From contig OZ252297.1 of the NCBI GenBank assembly GCA_965250275.1, forward strand, positions 4,402,001 through 4,466,000: a DNA stretch of 64,000 nt, given 5' to 3'. Within the stretch, counting starts at the first letter, position 1. The number at the start of each line of letters is the position of its first letter. The notes below the pieces were generated by a model, which was given only the letters and a program-made list of their open reading frames with translations, was not told the origin of the DNA and made no database searches. The translations under genes and the position numbers were made by a program. Origin of the DNA: G965250275 sp965250275. Its GTDB lineage: Bacteria > Pseudomonadota > Alphaproteobacteria > Rhodobacterales > Rhodobacteraceae. Below, piece by piece: positions 17,377-26,764 of this stretch.

Positions 17377-18096
17377 CTATACAACAATGAGACCACGGCT
17401 CACGGCGCGTGCAACGGCGTGGGTTGTGTTCATTCCTCCAAGCTTGAAGCGCGCGCTTTCAATATAGACCCGCAGCGTGTGCTCTGAAATCGACAACGCC
17501 TCGGCCACTTGCGCGCGGCTGTAGCCCATGGCGAGCATCGTCATGGCGTCGATCTCGCGCGGCGACAGCGGCTGACTAGGCTCGGGCAACCGGCCCGGTT
17601 CAAACTCCAACGCTTTGCGATTGAAGTAATGCGCAATCAGAATCAAATCGCGCGCATATCTTTCGGTGAATGCAAACCAAGTCGTGTCGTCGCAATTGTG
17701 GCTGACGGTAAACAGAGCGAATTGTCCCACTGGTCCACGCACTGGCACCGAAAACCCTTGGTTTCCGACCCCAAACCGGATCGCTTCGACCCGAAAGGCA
17801 CGCGCCGCCTTGCTAGACCAGTCAAGGCGTTTCCAGTCGACAGGATGAAACCTTTGAAAACAGCCCTGGATGACCGGGTCGATCCGCAGATACCCTTCGG
17901 TCAGATAGTGCTGTACCCAGTCGTCGGAGTAGGTTCCGCAACCGTATTGTTCGCCTGCTGCATCAACCCAATGATACACCACGTGGTCCGTCGCAAAATG
18001 TGTGCGCAGCGATTCCGCAGCCGTTTGCAGCCCCTCAAGCGATGTGCTGGCTTCGAGCCCCTCGAGGATCGTATTGAGCGTGGTGGTCGTTGACAT
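17377..18096 (-). CDS. luxR: LuxR-family quorum-sensing transcriptional regulator
   Basis: A 239-residue regulator with an N-terminal autoinducer-binding domain (about 15-160) and a C-terminal LuxR-type helix-turn-helix (about 175-237, LSPREIDAMTMLAMGYSRAQVAEAL then SISEHTLRVYIESARFKL). Ligand-pocket residues match the family: the DDWVQHY and RIDPVI blocks correspond to Trp57, Tyr61 and Asp70 of TraR. The ATG at 18096 is preferred over a TTG 36 bases upstream. The gene overlaps the preceding small ORF by about 60 bases. It should respond to the signal made by the adjacent luxI product. Targets are unknown, though the neighbouring ccr gene is an obvious candidate. Confidence 0.93.
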   Translation of the reverse strand: MSTTTTLNTILEGLEASTSLEGLQTAAESLRTHFATDHVVYHWVDAAGEQYGCGTYSDDWVQHYLTEGYLRIDPVIQGCFQRFHPVDWKRLDWSSKAARAFRVEAIRFGVGNQGFSVPVRGPVGQFALFTVSHNCDDTTWFAFTERYARDLILIAHYFNRKALEFEPGRLPEPSQPLSPREIDAMTMLAMGYSRAQVAEALSISEHTLRVYIESARFKLGGMNTTHAVARAVSRGLIVV

Positions 18097-18250
18097 GAGC
18101 AGACGCGCTTGCCTTGTTTCCCTGGGACGCAATGTCTGCCGCCGCGATCAACGTCGTGTCGTCAAGATGTTCAGCCAGTGCGACCATGTCGTTGGCAACG
18201 GCAAAGGCCTTCAGGTCGGCGAGGACGTCCAATATCCATTCATTTCGCAT
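18035..18250 (-). CDS. small conserved-looking protein ahead of luxR
   Basis: A 71-residue ORF whose ATG is preceded at about 9 bases by a strong TTAGGAG site, much better than the site of luxR itself. The first 40 residues form a plausible amphipathic unit (MRNEWILDVLADLKAFAVAN, then MVALAEHLDDTTLIAAADIA). The tail overlaps the beginning of luxR in another frame by 62 bases and is less protein-like. From memory, short proteins of this kind sit beside luxRI loci in other Roseobacter genomes, but I cannot verify that here. Translation through it would couple into luxR. Function unknown; a modulator of LuxR is a speculation based only on position. Confidence 0.65.
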   Translation of the reverse strand: MRNEWILDVLADLKAFAVANDMVALAEHLDDTTLIAAADIASQGNKASASAHVNDHHAQYDPRGARSQHIA

Positions 18251-18275
18251 GCCAAGGTCACTCCTAAGTGATTAA

Positions 18276-18287
18276 CAGCCGGTTAAC
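18276..18287 (-). promoter_or_regulatory. repeat element upstream of the luxR leader gene
   Basis: TTAAC (18272-18276) and GTTAA (18282-18286) form a 5-bp inverted repeat around AGCCG, overlapping CAGCCGGTT and GTTAAC, which both recur upstream of luxI (17327-17342). It sits about 26 bases upstream of the small gene's start and next to its ribosome site. Shared upstream sequence at both lux transcription units suggests a common factor, possibly LuxR, but the match is short. Confidence 0.3.
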
Positions 18288-18406
18288 TCAACCATAGCAC
18301 GAGTGCGGTTTCTTTGAGAATTCACCGCTTTCAACTCCCCTAAAACGGCGAAGCGCCAATTCGCAAACCTATGAAACTGTTGCTTTGCCTAGTCTCAGAT
18401 GTGTTG

Positions 18407-18439
18407 CACCCGCGAGATCGAGTGATCGATTCGCGGGTG
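18407..18439 (-). terminator. long hairpin downstream of ccr
   Basis: CACCCGCGA (18407-18415) pairs with TCGCGGGTG (18431-18439), and inside it ATCGA (18417-18421) pairs with TCGAT (18426-18430) around a GTGA loop, leaving one bulged G. This 14-bp stem lies 28 bases past the ccr stop codon. There is no U-run on either side, so it may be a Rho-dependent or stabilising 3' structure. It separates ccr from the lux locus. Confidence 0.5.
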
Positions 18440-18467
18440 TCATAGCATTCCGAGGATTGCGTCTGGG

Positions 18468-19754
<1,287 letters not shown>

Positions 19755-19867
19755 AGGGGTCTCCGTCCTGTCTCTAGAATGTGCCGCAGTGCAGAGTCGC
19801 GGCGTCAAAATCGGGGATATGGGCCAAATTGTAATAATGCAACCCACAACGGAACGATTTTGAAACT

Positions 19868-21280
19868 TTATGACCCCGCAGTCGCAGAAAAATCCTTCGC
19901 AGTTGCAGAAATCGCTGCGCCGGGCTTTTCGAGCAGATGGCGGATGGAATTGGCGTAGAACGTCATGACCGACAGCTTTTCGGGATTGGCTGCATAGCGT
20001 TCGCCATCCTGCACCAATACGCCGCGCTCCAACAGGTTGCGCAATCCGACTTCGACGGCGTAGTCGCGGTTTTCGCGCGGCAAATGGACGTGTGCCTCGG
20101 GGAAAGACTTGGTGACATGCGAGAATGCCATCTCAAGTTCTGCACGGGTCATCGCACCGCGCTGTTCGATCAGCCAGGACACCAGCGGTACCGGCAGGAC
20201 CGGAACAATTGCCCCGACATTTCGCATCAACTCCCGGCCCAGTGCCTTAGTTATGTCGCCCTGCCGCCCGCGCGAGAATTCCCGGAACGACAAAGGCGCC
20301 CCAAAGCTGACCGCTGCATATCCAAATCGATGATAACGACCCGTCAGACGCAACCAGACTTGATGAAGGGTCGATCGCGTAACGACGCCCAGTCCGGCGT
20401 GAAACTTGCGTTGCGACTTTCCCGCCGCTTCGATCAGAATGTAATCCTCCAGAACACGGTCGTAGTTTAAGGCGACCGGAACGAAAACCACATCGCGGCT
20501 GTCAGGGCTGAAGCCGTCAATGATGTACTTCAGGATCCCCAGCTTCGGAGTCATCAGCGCGCCCGTCAGGCTAAGGCCACCCTCGGGAAACACGGCCTGT
20601 GTCACGCCGGCCTCGGTGGCAAGATGAACATACCGCGCCAGCACTCTGCGGTAGAGCTCATCCCGGGACTTCCGGCGGATAAAGTACGCGCCCATTGCCC
20701 TGATCAACCGGCTGAGAGGCCAGACCCGCGCCCACTCGCCCACTGCATAGGACAGCGCAGAGCGCTCTGCGGCAAGGTAGGTCACCAGAACATAGTCCAT
20801 GTTCGAGCGGTGGTTCATCACGAACACAATCGTGGCCTCGCGGTCAACGGCCGCTAGGGCCGGTTCATCGAAGTACCCCTGCCGGACCCGGTAAAGGGTG
20901 GTCGCCAAGGTTCGCGCGGCTCGAATGGCAAAGCCGAAATAGGCCATTGCGGAAAACGACGGGACAATCTCGCGCGCGTAGCGTCTGGCCTGTTCGAAGG
21001 CCACGTTCTCCGGAACCCCGAATTCCCGCGCGTGTGCGGCCACGGCATGACTGACCTCGGGGTCATAAATCAAACGCTGAATCATGTCGTACCGCCGCGC
21101 CAGTTTGAAAGGTTGGATCGGACGCTCAAGACGGGTGTTCAACCGTGAAACCGCCTTTTCAAGCCTGCGGCGAAAGAACCAGCGGACGGACGGAAACAGA
21201 AAATGAAGGGCAAATGTGACCACCGCAAAAAGGCAAATGAGAACAAATAGCCATAGAGGTAGTTCGACGGTCGCATTCAT
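19868..21280 (-). CDS. glycerolipid acyltransferase (PlsB/PlsC superfamily)
   Basis: A 470-residue membrane-associated acyltransferase. The acyl-transfer motif NHRSNMD (156-162, catalytic His157 and Asp162) and the glycerol-phosphate-binding FPEGG (231-235) place it in the GPAT/AGPAT superfamily. An N-terminal membrane helix (9-29, LWLFVLICLFAVVTFALHFLF) anchors it. A long C-terminal domain without known motifs (about 330-470) sets it apart from short PlsC proteins and resembles GPAT-like enzymes. The ATG at 21280 follows AAGGG. It lies between ecm (divergent) and ccr (same strand). Whether it makes phospholipid or another acyl ester is unknown. Confidence 0.82.
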   Translation of the reverse strand: MNATVELPLWLFVLICLFAVVTFALHFLFPSVRWFFRRRLEKAVSRLNTRLERPIQPFKLARRYDMIQRLIYDPEVSHAVAAHAREFGVPENVAFEQARRYAREIVPSFSAMAYFGFAIRAARTLATTLYRVRQGYFDEPALAAVDREATIVFVMNHRSNMDYVLVTYLAAERSALSYAVGEWARVWPLSRLIRAMGAYFIRRKSRDELYRRVLARYVHLATEAGVTQAVFPEGGLSLTGALMTPKLGILKYIIDGFSPDSRDVVFVPVALNYDRVLEDYILIEAAGKSQRKFHAGLGVVTRSTLHQVWLRLTGRYHRFGYAAVSFGAPLSFREFSRGRQGDITKALGRELMRNVGAIVPVLPVPLVSWLIEQRGAMTRAELEMAFSHVTKSFPEAHVHLPRENRDYAVEVGLRNLLERGVLVQDGERYAANPEKLSVMTFYANSIRHLLEKPGAAISATAKDFSATAGS

Positions 21281-21290
21281 TCCGAAACCC

Positions 21291-21469
21291 TTGCAGCAAA
21301 GCGCAATCAGGTAAACACTGGATGCTCGGGGGGTGCGGGAAGTTCTCAAGTGTTGGCCCTGCCCCACAGCGTTAGAGCCAGAGCGATGATCACCGCGAAT
21401 TGCCGCAACGCAGCGAATTGACTTCGGCAGAAAATTGCTGTTTAGAGCAACAGATCGCAACATTATTGC
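21291..21469. promoter_or_regulatory. divergent acyltransferase-ecm promoter region with TTGC/GCAA repeats
   Basis: The 210-bp divergent region contains TTGC-A-GCAA (21291-21299), TTGC-C-GCAA (21400-21408), TTGCT-N6-AGCAA (21435-21450) and GCAA-N5-TTGC (21457-21469). A direct repeat GCGAATTG occurs at 21395-21402 and 21413-21420. The half-sites resemble the TTTGCAAA-type operators I recall for RamB/ScfR-type acyl-CoA regulators. Binding by such a regulator is an inference. Confidence 0.4.
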
Positions 21470-21490
21470 TAGCCGATGAGCGAGGCCTCC

Positions 21491-23458
21491 ATGACCGAAA
21501 CGCCGAAAGACAGACCCTGGTTGATTCGCACATATGCGGGCCATTCGACGGCCAAAGCTTCAAATGCCTTGTATCGTGGCAACCTTGCAAAGGGTCAGAC
21601 CGGTCTGTCCGTTGCTTTCGATTTGCCCACGCAGACTGGCTATGACAGCGACCACGTGCTCAGTAGTGGCGAAGTCGGAAAGGTCGGCGTGCCCGTTTCG
21701 CATCTGGGGGACATGCGCACCCTTTTCGACCAGATTCCGCTCGAGCAGATGAACACGTCGATGACGATCAACGCCACGGCGCCGTGGCTGTTGGCGCTCT
21801 ACATAGCGGTGGCCGAAGAACAAGGTGCAGACGTTAGCAAGCTGCAGGGCACGGTGCAGAATGACATCATCAAGGAGTACCTTTCGCGCGGCACCTATAT
21901 CTGCCCGCCAAAGCCGTCTCTAAAATTGATCACGGACGTGGCTGCTTACTGCTACACCAACGTCCCGAAGTGGAACCCGATGAACGTGTGTTCCTACCAC
22001 CTGCAAGAAGCAGGCGCGACCCCGGAACAGGAACTGGCCTTTGCACTTGCGACGGCACAGGCGGTTCTTGATGGCCTGAAAGATCAGGTTCCCGCCGACG
22101 ACTTTCCGAAATTGGTTGGGCGGATTTCGTTCTTTGTGAATGCCGGGATCCGATTTGTGACCGAGATGTGCAAAATGCGCGCCTTTGTCGATCTGTGGGA
22201 CGAAATCTGTCAGACCCGGTACGGCGTCACTGACCCCAAGTACCGCCGGTTTCGGTATGGGGTGCAGGTGAATTCGCTTGGCCTGACGGAACAACAGCCC
22301 GAGAACAATGTGTATCGCATCCTGATCGAGATGCTTGCGGTCACCCTTTCGAAAAATGCACGCGCTCGCGCTGTGCAGCTACCGGCCTGGAACGAAGCAT
22401 TGGGTTTGCCGCGCCCATGGGATCAGCAGTGGTCCATGCGCATGCAACAGATCCTGGCCTACGAAACGGATTTGCTTGAATACGAGGACCTGTTCGATGG
22501 CAACCCCGCCGTCGATCGCAAGGTTGAACAGCTCAAAGAGGGCGCACGCGCCGAGCTGGCCAATTTGGAAAGCATGGGCGGGGCAATCGGTGCGATTGAG
22601 TACATGAAATCCCGGCTCGTCGACGCCAACGCTGACCGGCTAAACCGGATCGAAGAAGGTGAAACCGTTGTCGTCGGTGTAAACAAATATTCGACCACAG
22701 AGCCATCGCCGCTGCAAACTGAGGATGGTGGGATCATGGTTGTCGATCCGGCGGTTGAGCAGGAACAGATCGAGCGGCTCAATGATTGGCGGAAGGCCCG
22801 TGACGATAGCGCCGTTCAGTCCGCGCTCGAAGGTTTGCGGGCCGCCGCTCGGAACGGGGACAATGTGATGGGCCCCTCCATTGTTGCGGCCAAGGCAGGC
22901 GTCACCACGGGCGAGTGGGCCGAGGAAATGCGCCGCGCCTTCGGGACATATCGCGGCCCAACGGGCGTTTCGGCATCCGTCTCAAACCGCACGGAAGGTC
23001 TGGACGATCTGCGCCACGCGGTCGACGCTGTCAGCGACAAACTGGGACGCCGGTTGAGTTTCCTTGTTGGGAAACCAGGCCTCGACGGGCACTCCAACGG
23101 GGCGGAACAGATTGCGTTCCGTGCCCGTGACTGCGGTATGGACATCCACTACGAAGGCATCCGCCTTACCCCGGAAGAGATCGTCGCCTCCGCTCTGGAG
23201 CGAAAAGTGCATGTTGTTGGGCTGTCCATTCTGTCGGGAAGTCACATTCCACTGGTCGAAGATCTCATAGATCGGATGCGGGAGGTGGGCGTCGGAAATG
23301 TGCCTGTGGTCGTCGGTGGGATCATCCCCGATGACGACGCGAAACGGTTGTTGGCCATGGGTGTGGCGAAAGTCTATACGCCAAAGGATTTCGAGCTGAA
23401 TACGATTATGAAAGACATCGTGACCCTGGCGGATCCACAGGTTGTTGCGGCCGAATAA
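21491..23458 (+). CDS. ecm: (2R)-ethylmalonyl-CoA mutase
   Basis: Coenzyme B12-dependent mutase converting (2R)-ethylmalonyl-CoA to (2S)-methylsuccinyl-CoA in the ethylmalonyl-CoA pathway. The protein has 655 residues: an N-terminal substrate-binding barrel (starting KDRPWLIRTYAGHSTA) and a C-terminal cobalamin domain whose base-off motif DGHSNG (532-537) supplies the cobalt-ligating His. GRRLSFLVGKPGLDGHSNG and VPVVVGGIIPDDDAKRLLAMG are typical of MeaA/Ecm proteins rather than methylmalonyl-CoA mutase large subunits. The ATG at 21491 follows GAGG; an ATG 15 bases earlier lacks a ribosome site. It is divergent from the acyltransferase gene. Confidence 0.96.
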   Translation: MTETPKDRPWLIRTYAGHSTAKASNALYRGNLAKGQTGLSVAFDLPTQTGYDSDHVLSSGEVGKVGVPVSHLGDMRTLFDQIPLEQMNTSMTINATAPWLLALYIAVAEEQGADVSKLQGTVQNDIIKEYLSRGTYICPPKPSLKLITDVAAYCYTNVPKWNPMNVCSYHLQEAGATPEQELAFALATAQAVLDGLKDQVPADDFPKLVGRISFFVNAGIRFVTEMCKMRAFVDLWDEICQTRYGVTDPKYRRFRYGVQVNSLGLTEQQPENNVYRILIEMLAVTLSKNARARAVQLPAWNEALGLPRPWDQQWSMRMQQILAYETDLLEYEDLFDGNPAVDRKVEQLKEGARAELANLESMGGAIGAIEYMKSRLVDANADRLNRIEEGETVVVGVNKYSTTEPSPLQTEDGGIMVVDPAVEQEQIERLNDWRKARDDSAVQSALEGLRAAARNGDNVMGPSIVAAKAGVTTGEWAEEMRRAFGTYRGPTGVSASVSNRTEGLDDLRHAVDAVSDKLGRRLSFLVGKPGLDGHSNGAEQIAFRARDCGMDIHYEGIRLTPEEIVASALERKVHVVGLSILSGSHIPLVEDLIDRMREVGVGNVPVVVGGIIPDDDAKRLLAMGVAKVYTPKDFELNTIMKDIVTLADPQVVAAE

Positions 23459-23733
23459 CTCGGCGCATTAGTCAGGTTTCAAATGCCGAATTTGTGACCG
23501 TCTGAATTGAAGCAATTGGACGCATTTCGGCCTATTGGGTTGCGAGATGCGTTCTGGTTGGTACATTTGGCAAGTCTTTGCTGATCTGGTTAGTATCAGA
23601 TGCACTTTTTCGCTTTTCATCTTACAAAATCTGACGCAGTTTAAGTCCACCTCACACACCCCTTCCTCTGACGCCACTCACTCACTCACATGTGGTGTCG
23701 TAAAGATGGACGGGAAAAACTAGAAAGAAAATC

Positions 23734-24057
23734 ATGGCGATCAGTCTAAAAGGCCTGAACAGAAAAGATCTCTTGAAACTAAGAGACGATGTTGAAAAGG
23801 CAATCAAAGCAGCAGAGCAAAAAGAGCGCGATCTGGCGATCAAAGCCGCCGAGAAAGCGGCTGCAGAATTCGGTTTCTCGCTGAGTGATATTACACCCGG
23901 TGGTAAACGTGGCCGGAAAGCTTCAGGTACCGTATCGAAACCGAAGTACCGCGATATCTCCGACCCGACCAAGACATGGACGGGCAAAGGGCGCAAACCT
24001 GGATGGTTCAACGACGCCATTGCAAAAGGCACGTCCATCGAAGACATGGAAATCTGA
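23734..24057 (+). CDS. H-NS family nucleoid protein (HvrA-like)
   Basis: A 107-residue nucleoid-associated protein. Residues about 8-52 form a charged helical oligomerisation region (RKDLLKLRDDVEKAIKAAEQKERDL). Residues about 70-100 carry the C-terminal DNA-binding motif KYRDISDPTKTWTGKGRKPGWF, where TWTGKGRKP is the minor-groove core of the H-NS/HvrA family. In Rhodobacter such proteins modulate photosynthesis and other genes; here it is presumably a general silencer. The 275-bp upstream region is visibly AT-richer than its surroundings, as expected for H-NS autoregulation. It is followed by deoD after 20 bp, so co-transcription is possible. Confidence 0.92.
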   Translation: MAISLKGLNRKDLLKLRDDVEKAIKAAEQKERDLAIKAAEKAAAEFGFSLSDITPGGKRGRKASGTVSKPKYRDISDPTKTWTGKGRKPGWFNDAIAKGTSIEDMEI

Positions 24058-24077
24058 ACATCTGAGAGCGAGCCTGT

Positions 24078-24788
24078 ATGACGATACATATTGGCGCCCG
24101 ACCGGGCGAGATTGCCGAAACGGTCTTGATGCCGGGCGATCCGTATCGTGCCAAATGGGCGGCTGAAAATTTCCTGGAAAACGCGCGCCTCGTGAACGAG
24201 GTGCGCGGTATGCTCGGTTTTACGGGAACCTGGAAAGGCAATTCCGTCACCATCCACGGCAGTGGTATGGGAATGCCGTCGCTCTCGATCTACGCCAATG
24301 AGTTGATCCGCGACTTTGGCGCGCAAACTTTGATCCGAATTGGGTCATGCGGCGGCATGCAGGACCATGTCGGGCTTCGCGACGTGATCATTGCGTCCAC
24401 AGCCAGTTCGATTTCCACTCCGTCATCGGGCATCTTCAAAGAGTTTAACTTCGCCCCGACAGCGGACTGGACGCTGCTGAGGGCCGCTGTGGCCGCAGCC
24501 GAAGCGCGGAACACAACCGTTCATGTCGGAGGCATTTACTCCTCGGATGTTTTTTACGACGAACGGCCGGATTTGAATGAGCAGATGGTGCGGCACGGAA
24601 TCCTGGGCGTCGAAATGGAAGCGGCAGAGCTCTATACACTGGCAGCGCGCCATGGTCGGCGGGCACTGGCGGTCTTAACCGTCAGCGATCACCTTGGAAC
24701 CGGCGAGGCACTTCCATCGGAAGACCGCGAGCGCAGCTTTGGCGACATGGTGGAGGTCGCGCTGACCGCTGCGTTCAGCGGCGCCTAA
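24078..24788 (+). CDS. deoD: purine-nucleoside phosphorylase (DeoD type)
   Basis: Phosphorolysis of purine (deoxy)nucleosides to free base and (deoxy)ribose-1-phosphate. The 236-residue length and sequence match hexameric bacterial PNP: GARPGEIAETVLMPGDPYRAKWAAENFL at the N-terminus, GSGMGMPSLSIYANEL, IRIGSCGGMQ for phosphate binding, VEMEAAELYTLA for ribose, and TVSDHLGTGE containing the Asp that protonates the purine. It lies 20 bp after the H-NS-like gene. It converges with the DUF1989 gene, the two stop codons overlapping by four bases. It may use nucleosides imported by the BMP-type transporter at 7-12 kb. Confidence 0.97.
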   Translation: MTIHIGARPGEIAETVLMPGDPYRAKWAAENFLENARLVNEVRGMLGFTGTWKGNSVTIHGSGMGMPSLSIYANELIRDFGAQTLIRIGSCGGMQDHVGLRDVIIASTASSISTPSSGIFKEFNFAPTADWTLLRAAVAAAEARNTTVHVGGIYSSDVFYDERPDLNEQMVRHGILGVEMEAAELYTLAARHGRRALAVLTVSDHLGTGEALPSEDRERSFGDMVEVALTAAFSGA

Positions 24789-25630
24789 AGCCCATGAGAT
24801 CGATCGTACCCATTCATTGCCGGAGATGACCACCCTTCAAGGCTCTCTGGCGTGGGCTGATAGACCTCGACCAGCAGCGGATGACACGGTGCTGCATCGC
24901 TTGTGTGCTCGGTTGAGCAATCCCCGCCGGGGCATGCACTGAGCGCACCCAGCAGATCAATCTCGGCAAAGAATTCCAGATAGTCGCCAGGCCGGACCGG
25001 GCTTGCTTTCATGAAGTATTGGCCGGTGTCACGGGTGAAGCCGGTGCACATGAAAACGTTCAGGACGTCGTGCACATGCGCCTCTGCCTTAGTGAGCGGA
25101 AGGCCCAGTTCCGCGGCAAGCGCCCGTGTGAGATTGGAATGGCAGCAATGATGGTACTGCGTGTCTTTCAAAAGGTTACCGGTGTAGGGATCGCATCGTG
25201 TCCCGATCACGTCATGCACGGACCCGCCGAATTCATCGATCCCGTACCAGTCCAGCGTGTCCGTCGTGATCGTGGCCATCGGGCGCAGGCTTGGAAAGCT
25301 CGACCATAACCGCTCCCCGGTGGTCAGATGTGTTCCATGCAGTGCCCGGCTCTTTCCGGAAAAGAACCGTTCGCTCAGATCGCGAGCATGCCACAGGTTG
25401 AGATCTCCAACCTGTGGCCCTTCCACTGAAGAAATGCGGAAAAAATGCCCAGCCGGGACTTCGAAACAGCGTGCTTCTCGCGGAGGAACAAGCACTTCCC
25501 CGATCTTGGTGGCCTGATCACGCGCGCGGCGGTACAAATCCAGATCGGGCTTGGGCAGTGTTTCGTTTGGATAACAAATCACCGGCGCAACGGCGCGACG
25601 ATCCGCAGCATCTTTTGGGGCGTCCGTCAT
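24785..25630 (-). CDS. DUF1989 / urea carboxylase-associated family protein
   Basis: A 281-residue protein of the DUF1989 family, whose members accompany urea carboxylase or act in guanidine-related metabolism. Recognisable blocks are FEVPAGHFFRISSVEGPQVGDLNLW, GIDEFGGSVHDVIGTRCDPYTG, YHHCCHSNLTRALAAELGL and VNVFMCTGF-like (LNVFMCTGFTRDTGQYFMKAS). The clustered His and Cys residues (HHCCHSN, CPGGDCSTEH) suggest a metal site. No urea carboxylase or allophanate hydrolase gene lies nearby, so the partner and substrate are unknown. It is on the same strand as sdhB, 137 bp downstream, with no obvious terminator between. Confidence 0.75.
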   Translation of the reverse strand: MTDAPKDAADRRAVAPVICYPNETLPKPDLDLYRRARDQATKIGEVLVPPREARCFEVPAGHFFRISSVEGPQVGDLNLWHARDLSERFFSGKSRALHGTHLTTGERLWSSFPSLRPMATITTDTLDWYGIDEFGGSVHDVIGTRCDPYTGNLLKDTQYHHCCHSNLTRALAAELGLPLTKAEAHVHDVLNVFMCTGFTRDTGQYFMKASPVRPGDYLEFFAEIDLLGALSACPGGDCSTEHTSDAAPCHPLLVEVYQPTPESLEGWSSPAMNGYDRSHGL

Positions 25631-25767
25631 TTGAACTCCAGACCTTTACCACCACACAACCGCGACTCTTCGCGCGATTCAAGACACCGATCATGCAATC
25701 GCGGCACTGAACCGTTCCCGAGACAGGCGAAGACGCGATGGTCCAATGGGCGATGATTGGCTCGGCG

Positions 25768-26547
25768 TCAGACTGTGCGTTCGACCATGACCTTCTTGAT
25801 CTCCGCAATCGCCTTGGCCGGGTTCAGACCTTTGGGGCATGTCTTGGCGCAGTTCATGATCGTATGGCAGCGGTAGAGCTTAAACGGGTCTTCAAGGTCG
25901 TCCAGCCGCTCACCTGTGGCCTCGTCGCGGGAATCGATGATCCAGCGGTAGGCGTGCAACAGCGCTGCGGGCCCAAGGTAGCGATCCCCGTTCCACCAAT
26001 ACGAAGGGCACGATGTTGAGCAGCACGCGCACATCACACATTCATAAAGACCATCCAGCTTGCTGCGATCCTCGATCGATTGGCGCCATTCCTTTGCGGG
26101 CCGATTGGTCTTGGTTTCAAGCCACGGCATGATCGATTCATGCTGTGCGTAGAAATGAGTCAAATCAGGGATCAGGTCTTTGACGATTGGCATGTGCGGG
26201 AGGGGATAGATTTTCACATCACCCTGAATCTCGTCCATTCCGTAGATGCACGCGAGTGTGTTGATCCCATCGATGTTCATCGCACAAGAGCCGCAAATTC
26301 CCTCGCGACAGGAGCGACGGAAGGTCAGCGTTGGATCAATCTCGTTCTTGATCTTGATAAGGGCGTCCAGAACCATCGGGCCGCAGGTATCCATATCGAC
26401 CCAATAGGTATCCACCCGCGGATTTTGTCCGTCATCCGGATTCCAGCGGTAAATCTGGAACTTGCGCAGGTTCGTGGCGCCCTCGGGTTTTGGCCAAGTT
26501 TTGCCCGTGATCATGCGGGAGTTTTTGGGAAGGGTCAGCTGGACCAT
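25768..26547 (-). CDS. sdhB: succinate dehydrogenase iron-sulfur subunit
   Basis: Electron-transfer subunit of complex II, carrying electrons from SdhA flavin to quinone. All ligands are visible in 259 residues: [2Fe-2S] Cys80, Cys85, Cys88 and Cys100; the second and third clusters use CVMCACCSTSC (170-180) and CHTIMNCAKTCP (227-238). The protein length and sequence are typical of alphaproteobacterial SdhB. It is separated from sdhA by a sulfotransferase-like gene plus a 217-bp gap containing a hairpin. It may therefore rely on its own promoter, which is unusual for this operon. Confidence 0.98.
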   Translation of the reverse strand: MVQLTLPKNSRMITGKTWPKPEGATNLRKFQIYRWNPDDGQNPRVDTYWVDMDTCGPMVLDALIKIKNEIDPTLTFRRSCREGICGSCAMNIDGINTLACIYGMDEIQGDVKIYPLPHMPIVKDLIPDLTHFYAQHESIMPWLETKTNRPAKEWRQSIEDRSKLDGLYECVMCACCSTSCPSYWWNGDRYLGPAALLHAYRWIIDSRDEATGERLDDLEDPFKLYRCHTIMNCAKTCPKGLNPAKAIAEIKKVMVERTV

Positions 26548-26724
26548 GCCTGCTCCTGTTCGACTGCGTGCATCACAGCATCTGGAAAAGAGATCGACGT
26601 TAACGTGATGGGATGCACCCTAAGATCATCGATTGTAATGTAAATGCGTCAGTTTCTCCGGGCAATGGGCATTGATCGAAAATGCGCAATTCCTGCGGAA
26701 AAACAGCATTCTACGCTCATTGGA

Positions 26725-26741
26725 CCGGTCATTTTGACCGG
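26725..26741. terminator. 7-bp hairpin between sulfotransferase-like gene and sdhB
   Basis: CCGGTCA-TTT-TGACCGG (26725-26741) is a perfect 7-bp stem with a 3-base loop, 24 bases past the stop of the sulfotransferase-like gene on the minus strand. No U-run follows. It could reduce read-through into sdhB or act as a processing site or operator; the sequence does not decide. Confidence 0.4.
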
Positions 26742-26764
26742 GCCGCTGCCCTCGCCATCGCACT

